NCBI GenBank assembly: GCA_900539695.1 | Contig: UQDG01000002.1 | Span: forward strand, 105,230-169,229 | From: an uncultured Oscillospiraceae bacterium | GTDB taxonomy: Bacteria; Bacillota; Clostridia; Oscillospirales; Ruminococcaceae | Reading direction: 5' to 3' | DNA length: 64,000 nt | In this document: positions 51,149 through 60,372 of the stretch, one piece after another | Position numbering within the stretch: position 1 is the first letter of the stretch | Layout: each line of letters opens with the position of its first letter | The notes under the pieces: generated by a model | Told to the model about the DNA's origin: nothing | The model's input: only the letters and a program-made list of their open reading frames with translations | Databases searched by the model: none | Program-made: the position numbers and the translations under genes

Positions 51149-51661
51149 ATGCCCAGTGCAAAGATTCTGGAATCCAAGAAGGCTCTTGTCAAGGACCTGA
51201 ACGAGAAGATCGCTGGTTCTCTGGCCGGTGTTGTCGTTGCTTACAACGGCATCAGCGTTGCTGACGACACCAAGCTGCGTAAGGAGCTGCGTGAGGCTGG
51301 CGTCCATTACATGGTCGTCAAGAACACCATGCTGCGCCTGGCCGTTAAGGGCACCCAGTACGAGGGTCTGACCGAGTACTTCAAGGGTGACACGGCTATC
51401 GCTCTGTCTCCGGAGGATCCGGCTGCTGCTGCTCGCATCCTGTGCAAGTTTGCTGACGCCGACAAGTCCAAGCGCTTCGTCGTCAAGGGCGGCTTCTGCG
51501 ATGGTCAGGTCATGGACGCTGCAGGTATCAAGAGCCTGTCTACCATGCCCAACCGCGAAGGTCTGCTCTCCATGCTGGCTGGCTCCCTCAACGGTATCGT
51601 TGGCGGCCTGGCCGTTGCCCTGCAGGGTATCGTCGACAAGCAGGACGAGACTGCTGCCTGA
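51149..51661 (+). CDS. rplJ: 50S ribosomal protein L10
   Basis: The 170-residue protein has VAYNGISVADDTKLRKELRE and VVKNTMLRLAVKG, the L10 core, and a C-terminal helix that carries L7/L12 dimers. GAGGTGA lies before the ATG. Expression is expected to be set by the leader at 50964. rplL follows about 90 bases downstream. Confidence 0.98.
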   Translation: MPSAKILESKKALVKDLNEKIAGSLAGVVVAYNGISVADDTKLRKELREAGVHYMVVKNTMLRLAVKGTQYEGLTEYFKGDTAIALSPEDPAAAARILCKFADADKSKRFVVKGGFCDGQVMDAAGIKSLSTMPNREGLLSMLAGSLNGIVGGLAVALQGIVDKQDETAA

Positions 51662-51750
51662 TTTTAGGCACAGCTGCTTGAGCGCCCAGGCGCAGCGCTC
51701 TAATACAAACCGCGCCGCTTAAAACATTACAATTTATGGAGGTAACTACC

Positions 51751-52125
51751 ATGGCTTCTGAGAAGATCACTGCCATTGTCGAGTCTGTCAAGACTATGAC
51801 TGTCCTGGAGCTGAAAGAGCTCGTTGATACCATCTGCGAGGAGTTCGGCGTTTCTGCTGTTGCTGCTGCTGCTCCCGCTGCTGCCGGCGCTGCCGCTCCC
51901 GCTGAGGAAGAGAAGACCGAGTTCGACGTCATCCTGGCTGACGTTGGCGCCAACAAGATGCAGGTCATCAAGACCGTTAAGGAGCTGACCGGCGCTTCCC
52001 TGATGGAGGCCAAGAAGCTGGTTGAGACCCCGAACGCCAAGCTGAAGGAGCAGGCTTCCAAGGCTGACGCTGAGGACATCCAGAAGAAGCTGGCTGAGGT
52101 CGGCGCTAAGGTCGAGCTGAAGTAA
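51751..52125 (+). CDS. rplL: 50S ribosomal protein L7/L12
   Basis: The ATG at 51751 after GGAGG gives 124 residues. There is an N-terminal dimerisation helix, an Ala/Pro-rich hinge ([17 protein letters not shown]) and the C-terminal domain with [20 protein letters not shown] and LMEAKKLVE, which binds translation factors. A strong terminator follows. rpoB and rpoC, usually next, are not present in the following 12 kb. Confidence 0.98.
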   Translation: MASEKITAIVESVKTMTVLELKELVDTICEEFGVSAVAAAAPAAAGAAAPAEEEKTEFDVILADVGANKMQVIKTVKELTGASLMEAKKLVETPNAKLKEQASKADAEDIQKKLAEVGAKVELK

Positions 52126-52147
52126 TTTTAGCTTAACAATAGCTTTT

Positions 52148-52186
52148 AACACCGTGTGGTTCAACACCGCACGGTGTTTTTGTTTT
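52148..52186 (+). terminator. Terminator after rplL
   Basis: A 9-bp stem (52148-52156 with 52170-52178), extended inward by GGT/ACC, is followed by TTTTTGTTTTTG. Confidence 0.9.
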
Positions 52187-52244
52187 TGTGGGCATTTTTG
52201 TAACATATTGGAAACATAGGACGGTATAATTAGAGTAGATGGTA

Positions 52245-52387
52245 AAAGCCTCCCTTGTGTAAAGGGAGGTTGCTGTGCGTAGCGCAGACGGAGGGATTGA
52301 AGCGTGACGATTATAACCGCATCACAACGCAGACAGGACAATCCCTCAGTCAGCTTTGCTGACAGCTCCCTTTACACAAGGGAGCCT
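52245..52387. mobile_element. MITE-like miniature element, copy B
   Basis: The left end AAAGCCTCCCTTGTGTAAAG.. pairs with the right end ..CTTTACACAAGGGAGCCT, and the inner GGAGGGATTG (about 52290) with CAATCCCTC (about 52339). It has the same layout and length as the element at 18503 (short flank, stem, GTAGCG-type block, GACTGAGGG-type block). It lies between rplL and the lipoprotein gene. Confidence 0.75.
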
Positions 52388-52424
52388 CTGAGTTTCTCGT
52401 GTAATAAAAAGGTGGTGTATTTTT

Positions 52425-53627
52425 ATGAAATTGCGTATTACTTGTGCTGCGCTGGCCTGCACCCTGCTGCTGGCGGGCTGCGCAGCAGGGGAGGGGACTG
52501 CTGTGTCTAGTTCGGCTGAACCGTCTGTCTCCACGGCGGCGGAACCAGCAATTACGCCGGAGCCAACGGCAGAACCTACACCAGAACCAACTCCCGCGCC
52601 TACGCCTAACCCGGCCAGCCTGCTGGAATATACCATGCTGCCGCTGGACAGCACCAAAGAAACACCCGCCAATTTCTGGTGGTATTCCATGTCTCTGCGC
52701 GATGATACCGCCAAGGAAAATGCCCACCGTCTGGCTATGGGCCTATACAACAACGATGTGGAGGAAGTGCGGGCTGCCTGCTCAGAACGTGTGCTGACCG
52801 ACACTTTCCCTTTAGATGACCTTGATGGGCTGAATGTCACGGAAGCCGCCCTGTATGGCGGGGAATATGACAGCCCGTTCCTTTCCCTGACCGTCACTAA
52901 CCCCGGCAACACGCCGTTTCTGTGCGGACGGCATGAGTATTACCTCTCGTTCGATGCGGACGGAAAAGTAGATTGGCTGGGCCGTTCGCCTTTTTATGAG
53001 GACACGCAAAGCGTGACCCTGGCCAGCTATTACGAATCCCCCAGTGAGGACGTTTCTTTCTGGGGAATCACTTCTGCCGAGCTTACCAATCCGCTGGGGC
53101 TGGCCTGGGGTCCTGCGTCCCTGCAATGCTATGACGCCTACTGGGTGCTCAACGAGGACGATGATGGCCACCACTACGAGAACCGCAGCGTGCAGGACCT
53201 CGGCTCCGTGGAAACGCCGCCCTACGGCATTACTAGCTATGCGGTCCCGCCTGACGGCAATGTACTGACCGATACCAAGCTGGAAGTCGTATGCAAAGCC
53301 CTCAATCAGTTTTTTACCGCGCTGGCCGACGGCAGCTATACAGACGAATTTTACACAACGCCCTGCAACGACGCCCTGATTTCTGCCTGGGATGCCGCTG
53401 TGCCGCTGCCCGTCGCGGTCACGCCGAAGGCCCTGCGCAGCTGCGCCTCTCAGGACAACTGGGGTGCGCCGTGCGCCGAGATCTGGGTGCCGCTGCCGCA
53501 AAACTGCTGGGCGGTCATCAAGACAAACGCCCACTACACCGGCAGCGAGGGTATCATCGATGACTCTTTTTCATTCAACTATTACCAAACCGTCCCTGCC
53601 GCTTTGGCGGCAGTTTTGCCTCAATAA
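52425..53627 (+). CDS. Lipoprotein with Pro/Thr/Glu linker, unknown function
   Basis: The 400-residue protein has a lipoprotein signal peptide with lipobox LLAGC (Cys19), a low-complexity linker of PEPT-type repeats (about 40-65), and a globular domain (about 70-400) with two conserved-looking halves containing many Trp and Tyr. It should be anchored to the outer face of the cytoplasmic membrane. GGTGG lies about 10 bases before the ATG. It has its own terminator. I do not recognise the domain. A miniature element sits between it and rplL and may have changed its promoter. Confidence 0.75.
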   Translation: MKLRITCAALACTLLLAGCAAGEGTAVSSSAEPSVSTAAEPAITPEPTAEPTPEPTPAPTPNPASLLEYTMLPLDSTKETPANFWWYSMSLRDDTAKENAHRLAMGLYNNDVEEVRAACSERVLTDTFPLDDLDGLNVTEAALYGGEYDSPFLSLTVTNPGNTPFLCGRHEYYLSFDADGKVDWLGRSPFYEDTQSVTLASYYESPSEDVSFWGITSAELTNPLGLAWGPASLQCYDAYWVLNEDDDGHHYENRSVQDLGSVETPPYGITSYAVPPDGNVLTDTKLEVVCKALNQFFTALADGSYTDEFYTTPCNDALISAWDAAVPLPVAVTPKALRSCASQDNWGAPCAEIWVPLPQNCWAVIKTNAHYTGSEGIIDDSFSFNYYQTVPAALAAVLPQ

Positions 53628-53684
53628 AGTGTTCACAATTTATTAGTATTTTTACACAAAAAGGCGTTCATATTTTTGTACATT

Positions 53685-53722
53685 AAATCCGTTTTGTCTC
53701 TTTCACAAAACGGATTTTTTTC
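53685..53722 (+). terminator. Terminator after the lipoprotein gene
   Basis: A perfect 13-bp stem (53685-53697 with 53705-53717) with a 7-base loop is followed by T4 and TCTT. Confidence 0.9.
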
Positions 53723-53729
53723 TTATAAT
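53701..53729 (+). promoter_or_regulatory. Possible promoter of the MMPL operon
   Basis: TATAAT (53724-53729) lies 17 bases after TTTCAC (53701-53706), a weak -35 inside the preceding terminator hairpin. Confidence 0.4.
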
Positions 53730-53779
53730 GGTAGCATACAAAATAGGGGGACATCCACTTTAAGGGAGGCTGCATTTCT

Positions 53780-56296
53780 TTGGAAAACGAAAAGCCAAAA
53801 GGTAATGCGATGGAAAAGCTGGCGACGCTTATCGTCGATAAGCGTAACCTGATTTTCCTTTTATACATCTTTGCGTTGATTTTCTGTGTCATTGCTACGG
53901 GCTGGGTCAACGTGGAAAACGACATCACCACCTACCTGCCGGACTCCACCGAGACCCGCCAGGGCCTGACTGTGATGAACGACAACTTCACCACCTATGG
54001 CACGGCCCGCGTCATGGTGTCCAACATCACCTACGATAAGGCCGTTCAGCTGGAAGAACAGCTGGAGGACATCGACGGTGTGGACTCCATCGACTTCGAC
54101 GAGACCTCAGACCACTACAAGGATTCCTCCGCGCTGTTCTCGGTCAGTTTTGACGGCGAGGTCGACGATCCCCGCGCCGAGGCCGCCATGGACGAGATCC
54201 GCGCCGAGCTGGCCGACTACGACACCTCGATCTACACCGAGGTCGGCTACGATTCTTCGGCGGACCTGCAATCCGAGATGAGCGTTATCATCGTCATCGC
54301 CGCCGTCATCATTGTACTGGTGCTGACGCTGACCTCCCGTTCTTACGCCGAGGTGCCTGTGCTCATCATGACTTTTGGTGCCGCCGCCTTGCTGAACATG
54401 GGCACCAACTTCCTGTGCGGCACCATCAGCTTCATCTCCAACTCGGTCACGGTCATTTTGCAGCTGGCGCTGGCCATCGACTACGCCATCATTCTGTGCC
54501 ACCGCTTCAGCGACGAGCACGAGACGCTGGGCGTTCGGGAAGCCTGCATTGCCGCGCTTTCCAAGGCCATCCCGGAGATCTCTTCCTCCTCGCTGACCAC
54601 CATCAGCGGCCTGGCCGCCCTGGCGTTCATGCACTTTGGCATTGGCCGCGACCTGGCTACTGTGCTGATCAAGGCCATCCTGTTCAGTATGCTGTCGGTC
54701 TTTACGTTGATGCCCGGCCTGCTGGTGCTGTTCAGCAAGCTGATCGACAAGACCCGCCACAAGAACCTGGTGCCCAGGATCACTGCCGTAGGCAAGTTCG
54801 ACGTCAAGACCCGCTACATCGTGCCGCCCATCTTTGCGGTGGTCATCATCGCGGCAGCTGTTTTTGCGAACCTGTGCCCCTACTGCTACACCTACACCGA
54901 CCTGGTCACCGCCAAGCAGAGTGAGCGTCAGGCCGCCTACCAGAAGATCAAGGGTGAGTTTGGCACCAGCAACATGGTGGCCATCATCGTACCGGCGGGC
55001 GATTACGAGTCCGAGGGCAAGATTTTGGCCGAGCTGGACAGTTGCCCCGAGGTCGATTCTACCCAAGGTCTGGCCAACATCGAAGCCATGGACGGCTACA
55101 TGCTGACCGACGCCCTGACCCCGCGCCAGCTCTCCGAGCTGGCCAACCTGGACTACGAGATTGCCAAGGCTCTGTATGGGGCCTACGCCGTCGAGCACGA
55201 CGAGTATGGCGAGATCATCAACGGCCTGAGCGACTACAAAGTTCCGCTGTACGATATGTTTATGTTCCTCAAACAGGAGATGGAGGACGGCAACATCACC
55301 CTGGGCGGCGATGTGCAGGACACGCTGGACGACCTGTTCGCCCAGTTGGACAAGGCTCAGGTCCAGCTGCAGAGTGACAAGTACAGCCGCCTGGTCGCCT
55401 ACCTGAACGTGCCCGAGGAAAGCGACGAGACTTTCGCCTTTGTGGACAAGATCCATGACATCGTGGGCAAGTATTATGACAGTGACTACTACGTGGTAGG
55501 CAATACCACCAGCGCCATGGACCTGTCCAGCTCCTTCGGCCAGGACAACCTGCTCATCAGCGTGCTGTCTGCGTTGTTCGTTATTCTGGTTTTGCTGTTC
55601 ACCTTCAAGTCTGCCGGTCTGCCGGTGCTGCTCATCATCGTCATTCAGGGCAGTATCTGGATCAACTTTGCGTTCCCGTATCTGCAGCACTCGCAGCTGT
55701 ACTTCCTGGGTTACCTCATCGTCAACTCTATCCAGATGGGCGCGAACATTGACTACGCTATCGTTATCTCCAGCCACTACACCGACCTGAAGAAAGTCAT
55801 GCACCACAAAGAGGCCATTGTAGCGGCTTTGAACGAATCCTTCCCGACCATCTTCACCTCCGGCTCCATCCTGGCATCCGCGGGTGTGCTGATCAGCGTG
55901 CTGACCACCAACCCCGTTATCGCCGCTATCGGCGAGTGTCTGGGCCGCGGCACCATCATTTCCATCATCCTGGTACTGTTTGTTCTGCCGCAGATCCTGG
56001 TACTGGGCGACTCCATCATCGAGCGCACCAGCTTTGAGATGAAGGGCATCGGCGTGACCACCCGCACCGCCAGCGGCACGATGCACGTCAACGGCCGCGT
56101 TCGCGGTTACATCAACGGCGTGGTAGATGCCGAGATCAAAGGCGTGCTGCATGGCCAGTTCAACGCCAGCATCTCCACCGGCACCGAAGTCACGGTGGAT
56201 GAACCCGATATGTACCTGCCGGAAGGCGATGTGACCGCCACCGACGAATCCCCGAATGAACCTGCCGACACCACGAAAGGGGGCGACGCTGAATGA
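53780..56296 (+). CDS. MMPL/RND-type exporter with C-terminal repeat-like tail
   Basis: The TTG at 53780 is taken because AAGGGAGG lies 11 bases upstream; ATG at 53810 is a weaker alternative. The 838 residues form two RND repeats: an N-terminal helix, a large extracellular domain, then five to six helices, twice over, with the conserved AIDYAIILCHRFSDEHE and NIDYAIVISSHYTDL segments carrying the proton-relay Asp. MMPL proteins export lipids or large envelope molecules. Residues about 760-838 are an unusual extension with alternating V-x-G and I-x-G steps (VNGRVRGYINGVVDAEIKGV). It is coupled to the next gene. Confidence 0.85.
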   Translation: MENEKPKGNAMEKLATLIVDKRNLIFLLYIFALIFCVIATGWVNVENDITTYLPDSTETRQGLTVMNDNFTTYGTARVMVSNITYDKAVQLEEQLEDIDGVDSIDFDETSDHYKDSSALFSVSFDGEVDDPRAEAAMDEIRAELADYDTSIYTEVGYDSSADLQSEMSVIIVIAAVIIVLVLTLTSRSYAEVPVLIMTFGAAALLNMGTNFLCGTISFISNSVTVILQLALAIDYAIILCHRFSDEHETLGVREACIAALSKAIPEISSSSLTTISGLAALAFMHFGIGRDLATVLIKAILFSMLSVFTLMPGLLVLFSKLIDKTRHKNLVPRITAVGKFDVKTRYIVPPIFAVVIIAAAVFANLCPYCYTYTDLVTAKQSERQAAYQKIKGEFGTSNMVAIIVPAGDYESEGKILAELDSCPEVDSTQGLANIEAMDGYMLTDALTPRQLSELANLDYEIAKALYGAYAVEHDEYGEIINGLSDYKVPLYDMFMFLKQEMEDGNITLGGDVQDTLDDLFAQLDKAQVQLQSDKYSRLVAYLNVPEESDETFAFVDKIHDIVGKYYDSDYYVVGNTTSAMDLSSSFGQDNLLISVLSALFVILVLLFTFKSAGLPVLLIIVIQGSIWINFAFPYLQHSQLYFLGYLIVNSIQMGANIDYAIVISSHYTDLKKVMHHKEAIVAALNESFPTIFTSGSILASAGVLISVLTTNPVIAAIGECLGRGTIISIILVLFVLPQILVLGDSIIERTSFEMKGIGVTTRTASGTMHVNGRVRGYINGVVDAEIKGVLHGQFNASISTGTEVTVDEPDMYLPEGDVTATDESPNEPADTTKGGDAE

Positions 56297-59200
56297 ACAC
56301 CGAGCTGAACTTCCCGCGCCGCCTGCTGGCCGGGTTGACTGCCCTGGCGCTGCTGCTGATGCTGGCCCTGCCCGTCTGGGCAGAAGGAGAGGAGACTGAG
56401 AAGCTGCCGGTCTCCATCAACAGTGTGGAAGACCTTTTGCAGCTGGTCGCCGATTGCCGTCTCGACTCCTGGAGTGAGGACCGCACGGTGGACCTGAACA
56501 CCGACCTGGACCTGACCGGCGTTGACTTTGCCGGTATCCCCACCTTCAGCGGCACCTTTGACGGCAACAGCCACACCATCAGCGGCCTGAGCCTGGTGGA
56601 CGACGGCTCGGTGACGGGCTTCTTCCGCTACATCCAGGACGACGGCGTGGTACATGATCTGACCATCCGAGGCCGCTCGATGCCCTCCGGCAGCCGCACC
56701 ACCGTAGGCGGCATCGTAGGCAGCAACGCCGGTACGCTCATCAACTGCCGGTTCGAGGGCGTTGCCTCCGGCGCATCCATTGTGGGCGGCATCGCCGGTA
56801 CCAACCTGAGCAGCGGCACCATCAACAACTGCACCACCACCGGCAGCGTCTACGGTGCCCACTTCATCGGCGGCATCGTGGGTGAAAACCACGGCGTGGT
56901 CATCAACTGCGGCAACGACGCCAACGTCAACACCACCGTCGACCAGAACGAAGTCGACCTCTCGGAGCTGACGCTGAACGATCTGATTGGCACCGAGAAT
57001 GCCGCTGACATCACCGACATTGGCGGTATCGCCGGTACTTCCTCCGGCGTGGTCCGCGCCTGCCTCAACCGCGGCACCGTGGGCTACCTGCACATCGGTT
57101 ATAACATCGGCGGCATCGTGGGCAGCCAGACCGGCTATGTCGAGGGCTGCGTCAACTACGGCCCCGTCTACGCCCGCAAAGAGGGCGGCGGCATCGTGGG
57201 CCAGATGGAGCCCAGCAGCACACTGCTTTACTCCCAGGACACCCTGCAGGAGTTGGGCGGTGAGCTGGAGACCCTGCAAACGCTGGTCAATCGCGCCTGC
57301 GATGACGCCAGCGCGGCAGGCAGCAGCCTGAGCAACCAGCTCAACGACCTGCAAAGCCGCATCACCGGTGCCCGCAACGCCGTGGACGCCCTGCTGGACC
57401 AGACCAAAAACGGTGTTTCGCTAAGCACCCAGACCATCAAGACCGACCTGAGCGCCCTGATCAACGGCAGCCTTTCCGGCTCTGAAAACAATCAGGGCAA
57501 TCAGCATTGGGACCTGGATGTCACGATCCCCACACCGACACCGACACCGACTCCACTGCCGGATGACGATACGCCGGTCGAGACCCCCACCCCCGAGGAA
57601 CCGTCCCAGCCGGATACCCCCGCCACGCCGCCACCCACACCCGAACCCGATCCGGTCGTCCCGGAGCCGGAAGTGCCCGCTGAAACACAGCCCGACACCA
57701 GCGCCGAGGCCGACTATTCTACTGACAACCAGGCCATGGACGAGACCGGGCGCGTCGTGCACGGCCAGCCTGATCTCTCCATCGACATCAATCACAACGG
57801 TTCCGGCAGTCTGGATGCCAGCGCCGTGGCTGGCGCGGATGGTTCGCTCTCGCTGACCATCCCCAGTATTGCGGTGGATTCCGACCGCATCACTGCCGCC
57901 AAGAATGACTTGAGCGGCAGCCTGACCAGCATCACCGATACGGTCAGCGGCCTGAGCAGCGACACCAACAACAACCTGCAGGCCCTCATCAACGACATCC
58001 GCGCCATCACGGCCCAGATGAACAAGATCGGCCAGACGCTTTCCGGCGCCAGCCAGAACGTCACCACCGACACGGACGACCTCATCAACGATGTCTCTGA
58101 CGAGGACACCGAGGAGGACGTAGAGGGAAAGGTCACCAACTGCATCAACGAGGGCAATGTCAACGCCGACATCAACGCCGGCGGCATCACCGGTGCCATG
58201 GCCCGCGAGAACGACCTGGACCCCGAGGATGACTTTACCATCGATGGCAGCCAATCGCTGAACTTTACCTTTAAATCCCGTGTGGTCGTGCGTGACTGCA
58301 CAAACTACGGCACCGTGACCGCCAAGAAGGAAAACGCAGGCGGCATCGTGGGCAGCATGGAGATGGGCTCTGCCATCAGCTGCTACGGCTTTGGCGCCGT
58401 GGACGCCGAGGACGCCAAGTGTGTGGGCGGCGTGGCTGGTTCCAGCAAGTCGATCGTGCGCGAAAGCAGCGCCAAGTGCCGCCTTTCCGGCTCGAAACAG
58501 GTCGGCGGCATCGTAGGCAGCGGCAAGACCGTGGAAAACTGCCGCGCAATGGTCGTCATCGACACTGCCACCGAGCAGATGGGGGCCATCGCCGGCTATG
58601 TGGAGGACCCGCTGGGCGGCGATGTAACCGGCAACACCTTCGTGGACGAGGGTTCCTCCGGCATCGACGGCGTGAGTTACGCCGGCATCGCCGAGCCGAT
58701 GAGCTATGATGACTTCCTGGCACAGGGCGATGTGCCGCTGGCCTTCTCGAACCTGACGCTGCGCTTTATGGACGGCGACACGCTGGTGGCCCAGTGTGAC
58801 GTACCCTACGGCGGCAGCCTGGCCGACGAGGATGTCCCCGTTGTGCCCGCCAAAGAGGGCAGCTACGGCGAGTGGGACACCACCGATTTCAGCAGCATCA
58901 CCTTTGATATGACCATCAACGCCGAGTATTCGCAGCTGAACACCACCCGCGAGAGCAGCGCCGAGCGCGACGGCCGTGCCATCCTGCTGGTGGAAGGCAC
59001 CTTTGCCACCACTGAGGCCCTGGACCTGACCGAGAGCAGCGACGCACCGGCAGCGGTGGGCAGCCATCTGGAGAGCTGGAGCTTCTTCGACATTGACGGC
59101 GATACCAGCCATACGATGCGCTACCTGGCCCCGGACGGCCCGGACAATGTGGAAGTGTACCTGCAGACCGCGGACGGCTGGCAGAAGGTGGACGCCACCG

Positions 59201-59409
59201 TGGACGGCAGCTACCTGAAGTTCACCGCTCCCGCCGGTACCACCGGCCTGGCCGCTTTCCGCCTGCCGGAAAGCAAGGTGCCGCTGATCGCTGTCTGCGC
59301 AGGCGGTGCCGCGGCGTTGATCCTGGTATTGGCGCTGATCCACAAAAAGCGCAAAGCCCGCAAGGCCAAGAAAGCCGCCAAAAAGGCAGAAGCGGAAGCG
59401 AAAGAATAA
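56293..59409 (+). CDS. GLUG-repeat surface protein, membrane-anchored
   Basis: The 1038-residue protein starts with a signal peptide (cleavage near AWA/EG, about 30), followed by GLUG repeats such as VGGIVGSNAGTLINC, VGGIAGTNLSSGTINNC and IGGIVGENHGVVINC (about 137-305), a coiled region, a Pro/Thr-rich linker (about 415-470), another coiled stretch, a second GLUG cluster (about 630-750), a beta domain, and a C-terminal membrane helix (about 995-1015) with a Lys/Ala-rich end. GLUG repeats form beta-helices in adhesins. The ATG overlaps the MMPL stop (ATGA), so it is translationally coupled to that exporter. Confidence 0.88.
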   Translation: MNTELNFPRRLLAGLTALALLLMLALPVWAEGEETEKLPVSINSVEDLLQLVADCRLDSWSEDRTVDLNTDLDLTGVDFAGIPTFSGTFDGNSHTISGLSLVDDGSVTGFFRYIQDDGVVHDLTIRGRSMPSGSRTTVGGIVGSNAGTLINCRFEGVASGASIVGGIAGTNLSSGTINNCTTTGSVYGAHFIGGIVGENHGVVINCGNDANVNTTVDQNEVDLSELTLNDLIGTENAADITDIGGIAGTSSGVVRACLNRGTVGYLHIGYNIGGIVGSQTGYVEGCVNYGPVYARKEGGGIVGQMEPSSTLLYSQDTLQELGGELETLQTLVNRACDDASAAGSSLSNQLNDLQSRITGARNAVDALLDQTKNGVSLSTQTIKTDLSALINGSLSGSENNQGNQHWDLDVTIPTPTPTPTPLPDDDTPVETPTPEEPSQPDTPATPPPTPEPDPVVPEPEVPAETQPDTSAEADYSTDNQAMDETGRVVHGQPDLSIDINHNGSGSLDASAVAGADGSLSLTIPSIAVDSDRITAAKNDLSGSLTSITDTVSGLSSDTNNNLQALINDIRAITAQMNKIGQTLSGASQNVTTDTDDLINDVSDEDTEEDVEGKVTNCINEGNVNADINAGGITGAMARENDLDPEDDFTIDGSQSLNFTFKSRVVVRDCTNYGTVTAKKENAGGIVGSMEMGSAISCYGFGAVDAEDAKCVGGVAGSSKSIVRESSAKCRLSGSKQVGGIVGSGKTVENCRAMVVIDTATEQMGAIAGYVEDPLGGDVTGNTFVDEGSSGIDGVSYAGIAEPMSYDDFLAQGDVPLAFSNLTLRFMDGDTLVAQCDVPYGGSLADEDVPVVPAKEGSYGEWDTTDFSSITFDMTINAEYSQLNTTRESSAERDGRAILLVEGTFATTEALDLTESSDAPAAVGSHLESWSFFDIDGDTSHTMRYLAPDGPDNVEVYLQTADGWQKVDATVDGSYLKFTAPAGTTGLAAFRLPESKVPLIAVCAGGAAALILVLALIHKKRKARKAKKAAKKAEAEAKE

Positions 59410-59429
59410 TTTATAGGTTATAAACAGCA

Positions 59430-59464
59430 GGGGAGCCGCACAGATGTGCGCCTCCCTTTTTTGA
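59430..59464 (+). terminator. Terminator of the MMPL-GLUG operon
   Basis: GGGGAGCCGCAC pairs with GTGCGCCTCCC around an AGAT loop, followed by TTTTTT. Confidence 0.82.
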
Positions 59465-59480
59465 TTTGGTGTATAGTTTT

Positions 59481-59522
59481 CTGCATGTATGGGTCGATGC
59501 GAGCATCAACCCTTACATGCAG
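59481..59522. repeat. Intergenic palindrome, copy 6 (variant ends)
   Basis: CTGCATGTATGGGTCGATGC..GCATCAACCCTTACATGCAG is a palindrome of the same design as the others with different outer arms. It lies between the GLUG gene and the convergent rpsR operon. Confidence 0.7.
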
Positions 59523-59545
59523 CCAAATCATTTATAAACAAAAAT

Positions 59546-59580
59546 CGAGCAGCCCGCCGAAACGGGCTGCTCGGATTTTT
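59546..59580. terminator. Terminator of rpsF-ssb-rpsR
   Basis: An 11-bp perfect stem (59546-59556 with 59563-59573) with a 6-base loop has T-rich flanks in both directions, so it can end the leftward operon and act as backup for the rightward one. Confidence 0.85.
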
Positions 59581-59607
59581 TGTGCTTGTGAATACCAGAC
59601 GCGCGAA

Positions 59608-59850
59608 TTAGTCGCTCACGTAGGGCATCAGAGCCATATAACGGGCACGCTTGATGGCAACCGTCAGCTCACGCTGATGGAAAGCGCAGGTACCGGTCAC
59701 ACGGCGGGGAATGATCTTAGCGCGCTCGCTTACGTACTTGCGCAGGCGGGGCAGATCCTTGTAATCAATGTGCTCAACGCGATCGACGCAGAAGCTGCAG
59801 ACCTTTTTACGGCCGCGATGCATCGGGCGGGAAGAACGATCCATAGCCAT
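59608..59850 (-). CDS. rpsR: 30S ribosomal protein S18
   Basis: The 80 residues have [38 protein letters not shown] and [14 protein letters not shown], all S18 signatures, including the CxxC and the Cys in TGTC. It binds with S6 to the 16S platform. It is the last gene of rpsF-ssb-rpsR, all on the minus strand. Confidence 0.97.
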   Translation of the reverse strand: MAMDRSSRPMHRGRKKVCSFCVDRVEHIDYKDLPRLRKYVSERAKIIPRRVTGTCAFHQRELTVAIKRARYMALMPYVSD

Positions 59851-59886
59851 TGTGGTAACCTCCTTATAGATTGATACTTTCGATTC

Positions 59887-60360
59887 TTAGAAGGGCAGGT
59901 CGCCTTCGTCCTCGATCAGAGCAAAGTCATCGTTGCTGCCAGCGGAATAGCTGGGCGCCGGTGCCTGCTGCGCTGCCGGGCGGGCGGGGGCTGCCATGGG
60001 TGCGGCATAGCCGTTATCACCCATCGGTGCGGGGTTCGAGGATTTGGGGCCCGCGAAATTGATGTTGTTTGCCACGACCTCAACAGCCGTGCGGTTTGCG
60101 CCGGTCTTATCCTGGTAGGAGCGGCTCTGCAAACGGCCGTCCACTACGATCAGGGAACCCTTCTGGAAATACTTGCAGACAAATTCTGCCTGGCGATCCC
60201 ACGCGACCACATCGATCCAGTCTGCCTGGCTCTGGCCGTTGGCGTCACGGCGTCCGCGATCGCAAGCGATGCGGAAAGAAGCGACGTTTTTGCCGGTCGT
60301 GGTCTGGCGCAGTTCCGGGTCACGCGCAAGGCGGCCCATAATTGCAACAACATTCAGCAT
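59887..60360 (-). CDS. ssb: Single-stranded DNA-binding protein
   Basis: The 157-residue protein has an N-terminal OB fold with VVAIMGRLARDPELRQTTTG and SFRIACDRGR, and WIDVVAWDRQAEFVCKYFQKG, followed by a Pro/Ala-rich linker and the acidic tail DFALIEDEGDLPF that recruits repair proteins. It protects single-stranded DNA in replication and repair. It lies between rpsF and rpsR as in most Firmicutes. Confidence 0.97.
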   Translation of the reverse strand: MLNVVAIMGRLARDPELRQTTTGKNVASFRIACDRGRRDANGQSQADWIDVVAWDRQAEFVCKYFQKGSLIVVDGRLQSRSYQDKTGANRTAVEVVANNINFAGPKSSNPAPMGDNGYAAPMAAPARPAAQQAPAPSYSAGSNDDFALIEDEGDLPF

Positions 60361-60372
60361 TTCGGTTTCTCC

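Noticed and set aside
54107-56152. 681-codon leftward open frame opposite the MMPL gene
   Set aside because: Low-complexity His/Gln/Asp-rich translation, opposite a clear exporter gene.
57421-59343. 640-codon leftward open frame opposite the GLUG gene
   Set aside because: Same reasons; the GLUG repeats and signal peptide fix the + strand.
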